Shown in pieces: positions 8,812 to 17,612 of a stretch of 64,000 bases of DNA. The stretch comes from CAZLBC01 sp964557575 (lineage in GTDB: Bacteria > Planctomycetota > Phycisphaerae > SM23-33), in assembly GCA_964557575.1 (NCBI GenBank), contig CAZLBC010000015.1, positions 1 through 64,000 on the forward strand, read 5' to 3'. The position numbers and the translations under genes are program-made. The notes below the pieces were generated by a model that saw only the letters and a program-made list of their open reading frames with translations, ran no database searches and was not told where the DNA came from. The number at the start of each line of letters is the position of its first letter. Within the stretch, counting starts at the first letter, position 1.

Positions 8812-9036
8812 ATGAAAGTAACGACCAAGGGACAGGTAACCATACCCCGGGAAATACGCGAGCGGCTCGGGATCCTCCCGCACACCGAGGTACGGTTCAT
8901 CCGGCGCGGCCAAAAGGTGTATCTCGAAAAGATCGAAGACGACGGCCGCGGCAGGGCGCTGGTCGAGCATATGCGCGGCCGGGGTACCGGCGCCATGACG
9001 ACCGACGACATCATGGCCCTGACGCGGGGGAAGTGA
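8812..9036 (+). CDS. AbrB/MazE-type antitoxin (VapB-like)
   Basis: Small DNA-binding antitoxin (74 aa). Residues 1-45 form a swapped-hairpin AbrB domain (MKVTTKGQVTIPREIRERLG, then TEVRFIRRGQKVYLEKI). The C-terminal tail should wrap and inhibit the toxin. The start ATG has TAAGGA nine bases upstream, partly formed by the end of the fold-back element. The stop overlaps the toxin start by one base (TGATG), the classic coupled arrangement in which the antitoxin is made first and the pair autorepresses. Confidence 0.92.
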   Translation: MKVTTKGQVTIPREIRERLGILPHTEVRFIRRGQKVYLEKIEDDGRGRALVEHMRGRGTGAMTTDDIMALTRGK

Positions 9037-9440
9037 TGCTGACACTGGTCGACAGCTGCGTTCTGCTGGATGTCATTACCGAGGATCCGCGGTGGTTCAC
9101 CTGGTCGGCCGACCAGCTCTCCGCCGCCGCGAACCGCGGCAGGATCGCGATCAATCCCGTCATCTATGCCGAGGTCTCGATACGCTTCGAGACGATCGAG
9201 GCCCTCGACGAGGTCCTTTCACCCGACACCTTTGCATTCCGGCCCTTCAGCCGGGAGATCGCCTTCCTGGCCGGCAAGTGTTTTTTGCAGTACCGCTCCC
9301 GCGGTGGCGCTAAGACAACCCCCCTGCCGGACTTTTTCATCGGGGCCCACGCGGCGATCGAACGACTGCCCCTCGTGACCCGCGACACCGGCCGCTTCGA
9401 AACCTATTTCCCCACTGTCGAACTGGTCGCCCCGGTCTAA
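9036..9440 (+). CDS. PIN-domain ribonuclease toxin (VapC-like)
   Basis: PIN-domain toxin (134 aa from ATG at 9036; GTG at 9033 is a less likely alternative). The acidic metal-binding residues are visible: Asp in the N-terminal TLVDSCVLLD, Glu in NPVIYAEVSI, Asp in LPDFFIGAHA, and Asp in the late VTRDTGRF. VapC enzymes cut specific tRNA or rRNA sites using Mg/Mn, and the VapB partner blocks the site. It is encoded immediately after the AbrB-type antitoxin. The gene looks intact. Its role could be plasmid-style maintenance, stress response or phage defence; the adjacent fold-back element suggests a mobile history. Confidence 0.92.
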   Translation: MLTLVDSCVLLDVITEDPRWFTWSADQLSAAANRGRIAINPVIYAEVSIRFETIEALDEVLSPDTFAFRPFSREIAFLAGKCFLQYRSRGGAKTTPLPDFFIGAHAAIERLPLVTRDTGRFETYFPTVELVAPV

Positions 9441-9537
9441 ACAGGTCCCGGTATCGGTTCCTTGACCGGCGGTTTTCACTGCCGGTACAATCGAGATCAT
9501 ACTCGTCCATCTACACCATCACTGACGGAGACGAATC

Positions 9538-11757
9538 ATGACATCGAAAACACACGCGCCCGGACCGCGCACGCCCGCCTTCCTCTGCGTCCTCCTGATC
9601 GCCGCCGCCGCACCGGCCGGCGAAGGGCCGCCGGACCGCGTGCTCCGCTACGACCGCCCCGCCGAAAAATGGGAGCGGGAGGCCCTGCCGATCGGCAACG
9701 GCCGGCTGGGCGCGATGATCTTCGGCGGCACCGGGACCGCGCGCTGCCAGTTCAACGAGGACAGCCTGTGGCTCGGCGACGAGAAGGATACCGGGCGGTA
9801 CCAGGACTTCGGCGACCTGCTTATCGAGCTGGACGCACCGGACGCCCCCGGCGGCTACCGCCGCGTGCTGGACATCACCCGCGCCGTTCACCGGGTTTCT
9901 TACGCCGCCGGCGGCATCAACTACGCGCGGGAGTGCTTCGCGAGCCGCCCGGCGGAGGTGATCGCGTTCCGCTTCACCGCCGATACGCCGGGGGCCTACA
10001 CCGGCCGGGTCCGGGTCACGGACGCGCACGGCGCCGAAACCACCGTCGCGGACACGACGCTGACCGTCGCCGGGGCACTGAAAAACGGCTTGAAGTACGC
10101 AGCCCGGGGCATGGTCCTCACCGAGGGCGGGACCGCGAAAAAAGACGGGGACGCCATCACGTTTACGAAGGCAGACGCCCTGACGATCCTCCTCGCCGCC
10201 GACACGAACTACTCCAATAAGCGCGAAAAGAAGTGGCGGGGCCCCGACCCCCACGAACGGATAGCGGCGCAGCTCGCGGCGGCGGCGAAGAAACCGTACG
10301 CCGACCTCCGCGCGGCGCACGTCGCGGACTACCGGCGGCTCTACGACCGCTTCCGGCTGCAGCTCGGCGACACGCCGGCGGAGACCGCGGCCGCGCCCAC
10401 CGACGCGCGGCTGGCGGCGTACAAGAAGGGCGGCGCGGACCCGGACCTCGAGGAACTGCTCTTCCAGTACGCCCGGTACCTGATGATCGCCTCGTCACGG
10501 CCGGGGGCCCTGCCGGCGAACCTCCAGGGCCTCTGGAACGACAGCAACAAGCCCCCCTGGCGGAGCGACTACCACACCGACGTGAACGTCCAGATGAACT
10601 ACTGGTTTGTCGACCACGCCAACATCTCGGAGTGCTTCGGACCTTACGCCGAGTGGCTGTGGTCGATCCGCGGCGTGCGGACCGACGAGACGAAGGCCCA
10701 CTTCGGGGTCCGCGGGTGGACCATGCACGCCGAGAACGGGCCTTACGGCGGATCGACCTGGAAGTGGGTCAAGCCCACCGCCGCCTGGTGCGCCCAGAAC
10801 CTCTGGGACCACTTCGCCTTCACCCGCGACCGCGACTACCTCCGGGAGCGGGCCTACCCGATCATGAAGGAACTCTGCTGGTTCTGGGAGGACATGCTCA
10901 AGGAACTGCCCGACGGCACGCTCGTCTCGCCGGAAGGCTACTCGCCGGAGCACGGCCCGGAGGGGGTCGACGGCGTCTCCCACGACCAGCAGCTCGCCTG
11001 GGACCTGTTCACCAACTATATCGAGGCCGCCGCGGCGCTGGGGGTGGACGCCGACTACCGCACAAAGGTTGCCGCCATGCGGGAAAAGCTGCTGGGCCCG
11101 CAGATCGGCCGGTGGGGCCAGCTCCAGGAGTGGATGGAGGACCGCGACAACCCCAAAGACAAGCACCGGCACCTCTCCCACCTGATCGCCGTCCACCCGG
11201 GCCGGCAGATCTCGCCGGTCACCACGCCGAAGCTCGCGAAGGCGGCGGAGGTCTCCATGAACGCCCGTGGCGACGGGTCGACCGGCTGGAGCCGGGCGTG
11301 GAAGATATGCATCCGGGCCCGCCTGCATGACGGCGACCACGCCTACCGGATCCTCAACGGGATGATCAGGGGGCAGATCGCCGACAACCTCTTCGATCTG
11401 CACCCCCCCTTCCAGATCGACGGCAACTTCGGCTACGCCGCGGGGATCTGCGAGATGCTCGTCCAGTCGCACATGGGCTGGATCGACCTCCTGCCGGCCC
11501 TGCCCGCCGCCTGGCCGGACGGCCGGGTGACCGGCATCCGCGCGCGGGGCGATTTCGCACTCGACGTCCGCTGGCGGGACGGGAAACCGGTCAAGGCGAC
11601 GCTGCGGTCGGGTAAGGGACTGCCCTGCCGGCTGCGGGCGCCGGTGCCGATCCGCGTCACCGCCGGCGGCCGGCCGGTGAATACGGAAACCGCCGACGGG
11701 ATCGTCACCTTCCCCACCAAAAAGGGCGCGGCATACACGATCGTGCCCGCCGGATAG
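9538..11757 (+). CDS. secreted GH95-family alpha-L-fucosidase
   Basis: Glycoside hydrolase family 95 enzyme (739 aa) expected to remove alpha-L-fucose (some members act on L-galactose) from polysaccharides by inversion. A signal peptide (about residues 1-30) precedes the GH95 N-terminal beta-domain (REALPIGNGRLGAMIFGG, FNEDSLWLGD). The (alpha/alpha)6 core carries DVNVQMNYWFVDHANISE, VSPEGYSPEHGPEG (candidate general-acid Glu region) and FQIDGNFGYAAGICEM, whose Asp matches the conserved activating residue. Other family blocks are HRHLSHLIAVHPGRQIS and GWSRAWKICIRARLHDG. The length is normal, and the start is supported by GGAGA upstream. The gene stands alone and is convergent with the next; it is probably periplasmic or exported. 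Confidence 0.92.
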   Translation: MTSKTHAPGPRTPAFLCVLLIAAAAPAGEGPPDRVLRYDRPAEKWEREALPIGNGRLGAMIFGGTGTARCQFNEDSLWLGDEKDTGRYQDFGDLLIELDAPDAPGGYRRVLDITRAVHRVSYAAGGINYARECFASRPAEVIAFRFTADTPGAYTGRVRVTDAHGAETTVADTTLTVAGALKNGLKYAARGMVLTEGGTAKKDGDAITFTKADALTILLAADTNYSNKREKKWRGPDPHERIAAQLAAAAKKPYADLRAAHVADYRRLYDRFRLQLGDTPAETAAAPTDARLAAYKKGGADPDLEELLFQYARYLMIASSRPGALPANLQGLWNDSNKPPWRSDYHTDVNVQMNYWFVDHANISECFGPYAEWLWSIRGVRTDETKAHFGVRGWTMHAENGPYGGSTWKWVKPTAAWCAQNLWDHFAFTRDRDYLRERAYPIMKELCWFWEDMLKELPDGTLVSPEGYSPEHGPEGVDGVSHDQQLAWDLFTNYIEAAAALGVDADYRTKVAAMREKLLGPQIGRWGQLQEWMEDRDNPKDKHRHLSHLIAVHPGRQISPVTTPKLAKAAEVSMNARGDGSTGWSRAWKICIRARLHDGDHAYRILNGMIRGQIADNLFDLHPPFQIDGNFGYAAGICEMLVQSHMGWIDLLPALPAAWPDGRVTGIRARGDFALDVRWRDGKPVKATLRSGKGLPCRLRAPVPIRVTAGGRPVNTETADGIVTFPTKKGAAYTIVPAG

Positions 11758-11811
11758 CGGGACGAGGCGGCATGGAACATAAGAAAGTCAGGCACACGCC
11801 ACTTCACGACT

Positions 11812-12003
11812 TCAGGCATACTCGTAGACGGGAGTTTCAATGACCGTGTCGGGTTTCTTCTGCGTTTTGATGATACGCTGAATATGCCGAACCGTTTCCG
11901 GAGAAAAATACTGCTCCCCGGCCTCCCTGCACACCCGGGCCGGAACATGTTTGATCAGGAAAAATTTCCCCTCATGAACCGGGGTCGGACCACGGTAATA
12001 CAT
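11812..12003 (-). CDS. YgiT-type zinc-finger antitoxin-like protein with a missing cysteine
   Basis: A 63-aa protein matching the short YgiT/MqsA-N-like family: YYRGPTPVHEGKFFLIKHVP, then ARVCREAGEQYFSPETV and a C-terminal TVIETPVYEYA. In the family the middle motif is usually CxxCGE(x)YF; here the second Cys is Ala (CREAGE), so the metal site is probably degraded. Such proteins are usually antitoxins paired with a small RelE/DUF4258-like toxin encoded next to them. No toxin is visible on either side, so this is likely an orphan or decaying half of a pair. No clear ribosome site precedes the ATG. It is convergent with the fucosidase gene. Confidence 0.65.
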   Translation of the reverse strand: MYYRGPTPVHEGKFFLIKHVPARVCREAGEQYFSPETVRHIQRIIKTQKKPDTVIETPVYEYA

Positions 12004-12543
12004 TGTTATATATTACTTTAGATGTGCTTCGGGGCCGTATACAGGGCTTAGAGCCGATTTTTCCCCCTGAAAATCGCTTCTAAGGATATGTAGCTGCTTA
12101 CCGGTTGAGCAGTGAACAACACAGCACACAACGGCAGTCCTGCGTTCGCCTTGCTTCCCAAACCCCCGTCATCTCCCTGCGCACGGCAGCAGTGCGCATG
12201 TACTTCGCGTTTGCGGCAATGGCTATGAATATCATGCGATTCGGCAATAACGTGATGATTACTGTTTATCACCACAGGCCGGACTGCGCGTTGAGGAATG
12301 CCCCGCGACGGCATTCGCGAAGCAAAATCGATACCGCTCGCGGAGCTGGTTATGTGCGTGGAGTGATTGACTTGCCGCCGGCAACATACCCGCTCGTCAG
12401 GTCCCGGCATATCCTGATTCGAGGGTATCGGGAGCACATGCCCCGGAGCGAGCGGTCGCCGGGCGGTAGGCCGGCCGCCACCAGATCGGCGCATTATGGC
12501 TAGAAACCTGTTGGCTACGCAGGGCTACGGGTATCCATTTCCT
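12004..12543. other. 540-bp stretch without a supported gene, lower GC
   Basis: Both strands contain open frames of about 130-150 codons (12105-12503 plus, 12048-12494 minus), but they mirror each other. Their translations are rich in His, Arg and Ser without any recognisable domain, and neither has a ribosome site. Base composition is more balanced than in the neighbouring genes. Apart from the hairpin at 12047-12084, I find nothing definable. It could be degraded mobile or toxin-antitoxin DNA next to the orphan YgiT-type gene. Confidence 0.5.
12047..12084. repeat. imperfect 15-bp inverted repeat (hairpin)
   Basis: CTTAGAGCCGATTTT (12047-12061) and AAAATCGCTTCTAAG (12070-12084) are inverted with two mismatches around an eight-base loop. 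It lies 44 bp upstream of the YgiT-type start, so it is not an obvious terminator of that gene. The outer TTAGAGC resembles the end of the fold-back element at 8634. It may be a remnant end of a related element or a stable RNA hairpin. Confidence 0.45.
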
Positions 12544-12921
12544 TCATTCATCGCCCCCAAACGTTTCCGCTGATGCAGCGGCGTCTTCATCGCCCACCGG
12601 CGTACAGGCCTGCGCCTTAAGGGCCCTGTCGATATCTTCCCGCGTGGGTTCGGTGTCTCCTGTCTTCATCGTTTTTCGACCGGCAGTAATCGCGGCTTTC
12701 CGTTGGGACGGTCTCCCGCGGCGGCGGGGAAATCGACAAGCGATATATACGAGGGGGGCAAGCGGTGCGACCATAAGAAAGATGGCAACCCAGAGGCATT
12801 TTTCGTAGGGCCCGGGGAACTCGTCGGATGACTTCCGCATGACATCGGCCAGTAAAAAAATCCAAAAGTAAATCCACGCGAGCACCGCTCCGACACAAAG
12901 AATGAAAATGAAAATCTCCAT
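12544..12921 (-). CDS. small membrane protein with PLDc_N-like segment
   Basis: A 125-aa protein with two transmembrane helices (about residues 3-25 and 45-65) around WIYFWIFLLADVMRKS and LWVAIFLMVAPLAPLVYIAC, the layout of the PLDc_N/phospholipase-D N-terminal membrane hairpin found in many small envelope proteins. It then has a basic cytoplasmic patch (RFPRRRGRPSQR) and an acidic tail. The start at 12921 is chosen because GGGAGAG lies six bases before it; the upstream extension of the open frame to 13107 looks non-coding. Function is unknown. Isolated between two minus-strand genes. Confidence 0.7.
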   Translation of the reverse strand: MEIFIFILCVGAVLAWIYFWIFLLADVMRKSSDEFPGPYEKCLWVAIFLMVAPLAPLVYIACRFPRRRGRPSQRKAAITAGRKTMKTGDTEPTREDIDRALKAQACTPVGDEDAAASAETFGGDE

Positions 12922-13174
12922 GGTGAACTCTCCCGTTTGGGGTGACGGCACAACCCCCGGCTGGTCGCCGACCACGCGATTGCTCCCGGCGTTCCCGCTC
13001 TGTATGATGTTTCTACTCGAAATCAATGCGGCCGACAACCCCTTTTCGGCCAACAGACGCGATAACGACGGACAAAGAAACAAACAGGCGCCTGACCCTT
13101 TCCGCACACCAAAAAAGGGGACCGCCCCGCTCCGGGACGGTCCCCGTGTTTCGCTGCCCGCGCCGGGGAGAAAC

Positions 13175-14632
13175 CTACACCTTGTCCGGTATGGCGAACG
13201 GAGCGCGGTAATGCTCCTTGACCAGGGCGTTGGCGTCGGTGGCGTGGTCGCCGGTGAACTTCTCGGCCTTGGGATCGAACGTCAGCCAGGGACCGAGGAT
13301 CGGTTTTTCCTTCCCGAGGTCGACGCCGTTGGCCTTCAGGTGCTCCACCGTGGCCTCCCAGGTGGATTTCGCCTCCGCGGTGTCCGCGACCCGCCTGGCG
13401 ACGTCGTCGCAGGACGCCTCCGCGCCGACCCGGTAGCTGATGCCGCCGGTGTGCAGCAGCATGCAGCCGAGGTGGCCCTGCTCGACGTCGGCGTTGAGAT
13501 CCTCGACTTTGCGGGACTTGACCGCCGCGACGAAGTTCTTCATGTGGCCGCTGCCGCCGTTGCCCTTGATCTTCTCGATCTTCTTGCCCTCGTTGTCGTA
13601 GACGTTTCCGCCGCCGCGGGTGACGGCGAAGAAACCATTCTCGCACTTGACGATATTCGTGAACCGGAACTTGTTGTTGAAACGCTTATAGACCGACGTG
13701 CCGGCCTTTTTCCCGGTCTTCGGATTCACGTGCGGCAGGTTCCGGCTGCTGGCGATGATCGGGACCTTCCAGTCCATAACAAAGAACAGGGTGTTCGGCG
13801 TGTTGGCGTCGTCGTCGTACTGGAACCGGTTGCCGACCGCCATCACCCGCGTCGGGACGTCGTCGTTCATCTGCATCACGTGGTGGACGTCGTCGATGTT
13901 GTGGATCACGCGGTTGCCCATGTCGCCGTTGCCGTAGTCCCAGACCCAGTGCCAGTCATAGTGCAGCCGCTTCCGCATCAGGGGCACCTTTTTGCGGGGC
14001 CCGCACCACAGGTCGTAATCGACGTTGTCCGGTATATCCTGCGGGCCGTCGACCTTGCCGATCGGCTTGCGGTGGGCGTACCAGAGGGCGTGGATCCACT
14101 GGACCTCGCCGAGTTCCTTCTTGGCGATCTTCTCCTTCAGCGTGATCAGGGCGGGATCCGACCGCTGCTGGGTGCCGATCTGTACGATGCGATCATACTT
14201 GCGGGCGGCCTCTACCATCTTGCGGCCTTCCCATATCGAATGGCAGGCCGGCTTTTCCACGTAGACGTCCTTGCCGGCCTGGCAGGCAAGAATCGTGCCG
14301 AGGGCGTGCCAGTGATTCGGTGTCGCCATGAGGATGGCGTCGACCGACTTATCCTCGAACATCTTCCTGAAGTCCTGGTATTTTTTGACGTCGTCGCCGC
14401 CGGCCTTCTTGGCCCCCCGGTCCATCCGCTTGGTGTCCGGGTCTGACACGGCAACCACGTCGCAGCCGGCCTTCTTCGCCCAGCCCACGTGCCCGCCGCC
14501 CCGGCCGCCGAGACCCATGACCCCGACCTGGAGCCGCTCGCTCGCGCCGAATACGCGGCTGTCGAGGATGGTGAACGTACCGAGGGCCGCTGAGCCCGCC
14601 ACAAATGTCCTTCTGCTGATCGTATTCTTCAT
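13175..14632 (-). CDS. Gfo/Idh/MocA-family oxidoreductase with Tat signal
   Basis: NAD(P)-dependent sugar oxidoreductase family protein (485 aa). The twin-arginine signal SRRTFVAG at residues 5-12 is followed by a hydrophobic stretch, so it is folded before export. The Rossmann fold has VGVMGLGGRGGGHVG and AVSDPD. The EKP motif (VYVEKPACH) with the catalytic-lysine region and the later DYGNGDMGNRVIHNIDDV carry the substrate-site histidines. The ATG at 14632 has AAGGAG seven bases upstream; an earlier in-frame ATG at 14668 has none. Exported Gfo/Idh/MocA proteins are multiplied in planctomycetes and related phyla. An AraC regulator gene lies just upstream in the same direction and may control it. 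The sugar substrate is unknown. Confidence 0.92.
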   Translation of the reverse strand: MKNTISRRTFVAGSAALGTFTILDSRVFGASERLQVGVMGLGGRGGGHVGWAKKAGCDVVAVSDPDTKRMDRGAKKAGGDDVKKYQDFRKMFEDKSVDAILMATPNHWHALGTILACQAGKDVYVEKPACHSIWEGRKMVEAARKYDRIVQIGTQQRSDPALITLKEKIAKKELGEVQWIHALWYAHRKPIGKVDGPQDIPDNVDYDLWCGPRKKVPLMRKRLHYDWHWVWDYGNGDMGNRVIHNIDDVHHVMQMNDDVPTRVMAVGNRFQYDDDANTPNTLFFVMDWKVPIIASSRNLPHVNPKTGKKAGTSVYKRFNNKFRFTNIVKCENGFFAVTRGGGNVYDNEGKKIEKIKGNGGSGHMKNFVAAVKSRKVEDLNADVEQGHLGCMLLHTGGISYRVGAEASCDDVARRVADTAEAKSTWEATVEHLKANGVDLGKEKPILGPWLTFDPKAEKFTGDHATDANALVKEHYRAPFAIPDKV

Positions 14633-14767
14633 GAGGCCACTCCTTCTTGATATTTGTGAATTGAACATATATTATGCCTCCCCTTTCATGCTGTTTTCAA
14701 GGGGAGATTTGTTATAATAACTGGCCTTTTGTGACATGCAATACGGGGCGCAGGGTAATTTCAGCCG

Positions 14768-15607
14768 TCACCGGGGCCGGTCGGCCGTCTCTTTCTTCCG
14801 GAATGCGGTCGGGGGCATCCCCAGGCGGGCGTGCATGATCTTCGAGAAGTAATTGGGGTCCGCGTACCCGCACTGGAAGGCGATCTCGGCGATCGACAGC
14901 GGGGTCTCGCGGAGCATCGTGACGGCGTTCTGGAGGCGGAGAGAGGCGATGTAGTCGGCGAGCGTGGTGCCGGTCCGCTTACGAAAGCGGCGCGAAAGGA
15001 TAGAGCGGTTGACGCCCAGTTCCCGGGCCAGGCGGTTGACCGAGAAATCGGGATCCCGCCAGGAGGCGAGCACGATATTCGTCGCCGCCTCGACCAGTTG
15101 CGCGTCGGCGGGGTTGTCGGGGGCGGCGCCGTGGTACTGGGCGGCCACGGAGAGCAACTGGTAGGCGAGGGCCGAGGCGTTGATCTCGTTGCGGTAGCCG
15201 GGCCCCTGGATAATCGAGTCCAGGGCGCCGATGTAGCTGATCGGCGCCGGGCCGGTCTCGTGGCGCCCCGGCCCGAACCCGAAGCCCCGGACCGTCTTCT
15301 CGGCGAGCGGGCCGTCCATCGTCCACCAGCAGTACTCCCAGGGCTCGTCGCGGGCGTAGAGTTCCTGGACCATGTCCGGCATGAAGACGACGATCTGCTC
15401 GGGACCGAGCGTGACCCGTTCTCCGTCGACCGTGGCGCCCCCGGCGCCCCGGATGCCCCAGCAGACGTTGACGTGGTGGACCGTGAAGACGTTGTCGACC
15501 CAGCCGGCGGGCGCGGTGTGGTGGCCGACGCTCCGCGCGCCCAGCGGGACGTTCGCCGACGGGGCGTCGGCGATCCTGAACGTGGCGTACTGGCATCTCT
15601 CGGTCAC
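14768..15607 (-). CDS. AraC-family transcriptional regulator
   Basis: One-component sugar-responsive regulator. A cupin-like ligand domain occupies roughly the first 170 residues (HHVNVCWGIRG, then GATVDGERVTLGPEQIVVFMPDMVQELYA). Two helix-turn-helix units follow in the C-terminal 100 residues (FSVNRLARELGVNRSILSRR and PLSIAEIAFQCGYADPNYFSK, the hallmark AraC motif). The start is uncertain: the frame is open to an ATG at 15802, but that extension looks non-coding and a TACAAT -10-like element falls within it. I therefore chose GTG at 15607 (279 aa). It probably controls the downstream oxidoreductase gene or the adjacent glycan genes in response to a sugar. Confidence 0.88.
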   Translation of the reverse strand: MTERCQYATFRIADAPSANVPLGARSVGHHTAPAGWVDNVFTVHHVNVCWGIRGAGGATVDGERVTLGPEQIVVFMPDMVQELYARDEPWEYCWWTMDGPLAEKTVRGFGFGPGRHETGPAPISYIGALDSIIQGPGYRNEINASALAYQLLSVAAQYHGAAPDNPADAQLVEAATNIVLASWRDPDFSVNRLARELGVNRSILSRRFRKRTGTTLADYIASLRLQNAVTMLRETPLSIAEIAFQCGYADPNYFSKIMHARLGMPPTAFRKKETADRPR

Positions 15608-15924
15608 GGTAATCCAGGGAACTGTTGTCAGAGCAGCAAAAAACGGGGGCAGCGGGGCATATTGTACCGTCGCCGCGTCACGGAAATCAAGACTGCAATC
15701 CCGGTTCACCGGCGTGCGCCGTGAAAGGGATTCTGATAATGCCGATGGCCGTTCTTTCGTACCGCCGGAGCAATCAGCCGGCCTGAGGACGTGACGAACC
15801 ATGGACCGGGCCGGACTGTTATGGTAGGCTTGAAATGACTATGATCCCGAGAGATACCAAGCGAATTTCCGCCGGTGGATCTCCGTCCGCCGCATGGATA
15901 AGGCAGCGCGGCGTGAGACGTGGA

Positions 15925-16948
15925 ATGACACAAGCAGCCCGGGCGTGCCGGGGCGCGCCGCGCCGCTCATCGGCGTGGCTCCTGTGGCTGGTCGGTGTTG
16001 TGCTGTGCGCCGGCCGGGCCGCCGGCTACGAACTGACCGTCGTCAATACCAGCGACCATGCACTGTCGGCCCGTTCCGTGCGAATCCGGCTCGATGCCCT
16101 CCCGTCCGGACTCCGCGCGGCGCGGGCGGCGGTCACAAACGCCAACGGCGAGGCGCTGCCCTGCCAGGTGGACGACCTGGACGGCGACGGGCGGCCCGAC
16201 GAACTGGCGATGCTCGTCGATCTGCCCGCCCGGGGCGCGCGAAAGGTTACGCTGGAACCGGCAGCCGACGAGGAAGAACGCCGCGTCGCCGGCGCGGTAC
16301 TGACGTTCCGGCTCTGGGACCGGCCTCACCTGGAAAACGCCCACCTGCGCGTGGCGATCCCCGCGGTTCGGGGCAGCCGGACGCCGGAGATCCCCGACGT
16401 CCCGGACCGCTTCACGCCCTACGACACGGTGATCGTCACCGACCGGCGGACTGACGAAGAGCTGCTGCGGTTCACCCTGGCGTCTGAGGCCCAATACCTG
16501 CTCGACGACGCCCGGCAGCACGTGGTGTCCGGCCCGGTGCGGAGCATCGCCCGCCGGCGCCGATGGGTCCGCCTCGACGGGGAAGAATCGCGGCGCGTGC
16601 GGATAGACGAGACATTCACGCTCCATGAACAGGAGCGGCACCCAGCGGTTCCGCCTGGCACTTACCCGGGGCCCGGTCGCGGCGGTGAGCGGCGAACTCT
16701 ATTTCCAGTCCTACCTCCTGATGAAGCAGATGGACGAATCCCTGTTCATGCACGCCAACAGCTTCCGGGAACAATACACGCCCCTGGTGCTGCAGAGCCG
16801 GAGCGGGCGGCGGCTCGATATCGACGTCACACCCGCCGACGCCCTCGCCGAGAGGCGATGGGACGCCGAGGCCGGCGCGCTGCGCCTGACACTGAACCAC
16901 TTCCACGGCGTCGCGCGCGTCACCGTGACCGGGGAGAACCGGCAATGA
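15925..16948 (+). pseudogene. secreted DUF4861-like protein gene with a frameshift
   Basis: The first part (to about 16620) encodes a signal peptide (AWLLWLVGVVLCAGRAAG) and a DUF4861-like start: ELTVVNTSDHALSARSV, then CQVDDLDGDGRPDELAMLVD. Good coding sequence then switches frame: from 16625 to 16948 the +1-shifted frame reads FRLALTRGPVAAVSGELYFQ and DESLFMHANSFREQYTPLVL. The original frame continues open only as an Arg/Pro-rich shadow that runs into the next gene. The switch lies between a TAG at 16604 in the second frame and about 16640. Either a one-base indel broke the gene, or two genes abut. DUF4861 proteins are secreted glycan-locus proteins of unknown role. Confidence 0.5.
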
Positions 16949-17595
16949 TCGCACGAAGAATCCGTCGCCTCGCGCTGGCATGCACGACCGTCGCCGCCCT
17001 GTGTGGTACGGCGCGGGTCGCCGAGAAGCCCGCCCCGAACATCCCCGCCGATAACAAAGGTGCCGTGAAACTCGTCTTTGCGGGCTATCCCGACCCGGCC
17101 GAATGGCTGATTGCCGACGTGCTCCGCCGCCTGGCCGCCGCGTACGAAAAAGAGCACCCCGACGTCGCAATCGCGGTCAACCCGGGCCGGTCCTATCTCG
17201 CCTCCCGGCAGCGGGCGATCGACGGTTCCGTCGCGGGCGTCATGATCAGCGAGCGCACCAACGAGATCCGGGCCTGCAAGAGCCAGGATGTCGGCAAGAG
17301 TAAAAAAAAGGGGTTCAGGAAGCTCGAACTGGACACGTTCATCCCGATCGCCGCGCGGGTCATCCGCAGCGAAAAGAAGGTTCTCGCCCGGGTGCGCCTC
17401 GGCATCGCCACGGACCGGATCGCCGATGATCTGAAGGGCTTCCTGGTGTTTCTGGACACCGACGCGGCGAAAAAAGCCCTCCGCACCGTCCCCTTCATCG
17501 AGCCCGTCGAGCGCCGCTCGCAGCCGAAGACCGTGCGCGAGGTCGAGTACCGGGGCCGGAAGGTCACCCTCCCGAAGCCGGTGCGGTCATACTGA
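16945..17595 (+). CDS. secreted protein, possibly periplasmic binding protein-like
   Basis: A 216-aa exported protein with an N-terminal signal segment (RRLALACTTVAALCG). The stretch KLVFAGYPDPAEWLIADVL, then RRLAAAYEKEHPDVAIAV and GSVAGVMISERTNEI loosely follows the pattern of phosphate/tungstate-type solute-binding proteins. The rest is short for that family and the phosphate-loop serines are not clear. The ATG at 16945 overlaps the previous gene by four bases (ATGA), so the two are coupled. The upstream open frame reads into it without a stop, but that fusion is artefactual because the genuine upstream coding is in another frame. Function unassigned; convergent with the GH39-like gene. Confidence 0.55.
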   Translation: MIARRIRRLALACTTVAALCGTARVAEKPAPNIPADNKGAVKLVFAGYPDPAEWLIADVLRRLAAAYEKEHPDVAIAVNPGRSYLASRQRAIDGSVAGVMISERTNEIRACKSQDVGKSKKKGFRKLELDTFIPIAARVIRSEKKVLARVRLGIATDRIADDLKGFLVFLDTDAAKKALRTVPFIEPVERRSQPKTVREVEYRGRKVTLPKPVRSY

Positions 17596-17612
17596 CCATT
17601 GTCCGGCGGCCG

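Noticed and set aside
12047..12084. Integron attC site or transcription terminator
   Set aside because: No attC core sites and no integrase nearby; the hairpin lies upstream of a start codon, not after a gene end, and lacks a following T-run in the right direction.
12105..12503. Possible proteins on either strand of the low-GC gap
   Set aside because: The frames mirror each other, have no ribosome sites and show no recognisable domain or signal peptide.
15835..17595. A single 586-residue fusion protein
   Set aside because: The middle third in this frame is an Arg/Pro-rich shadow; real coding there is in another frame, and the last third has its own start overlapping the preceding stop.
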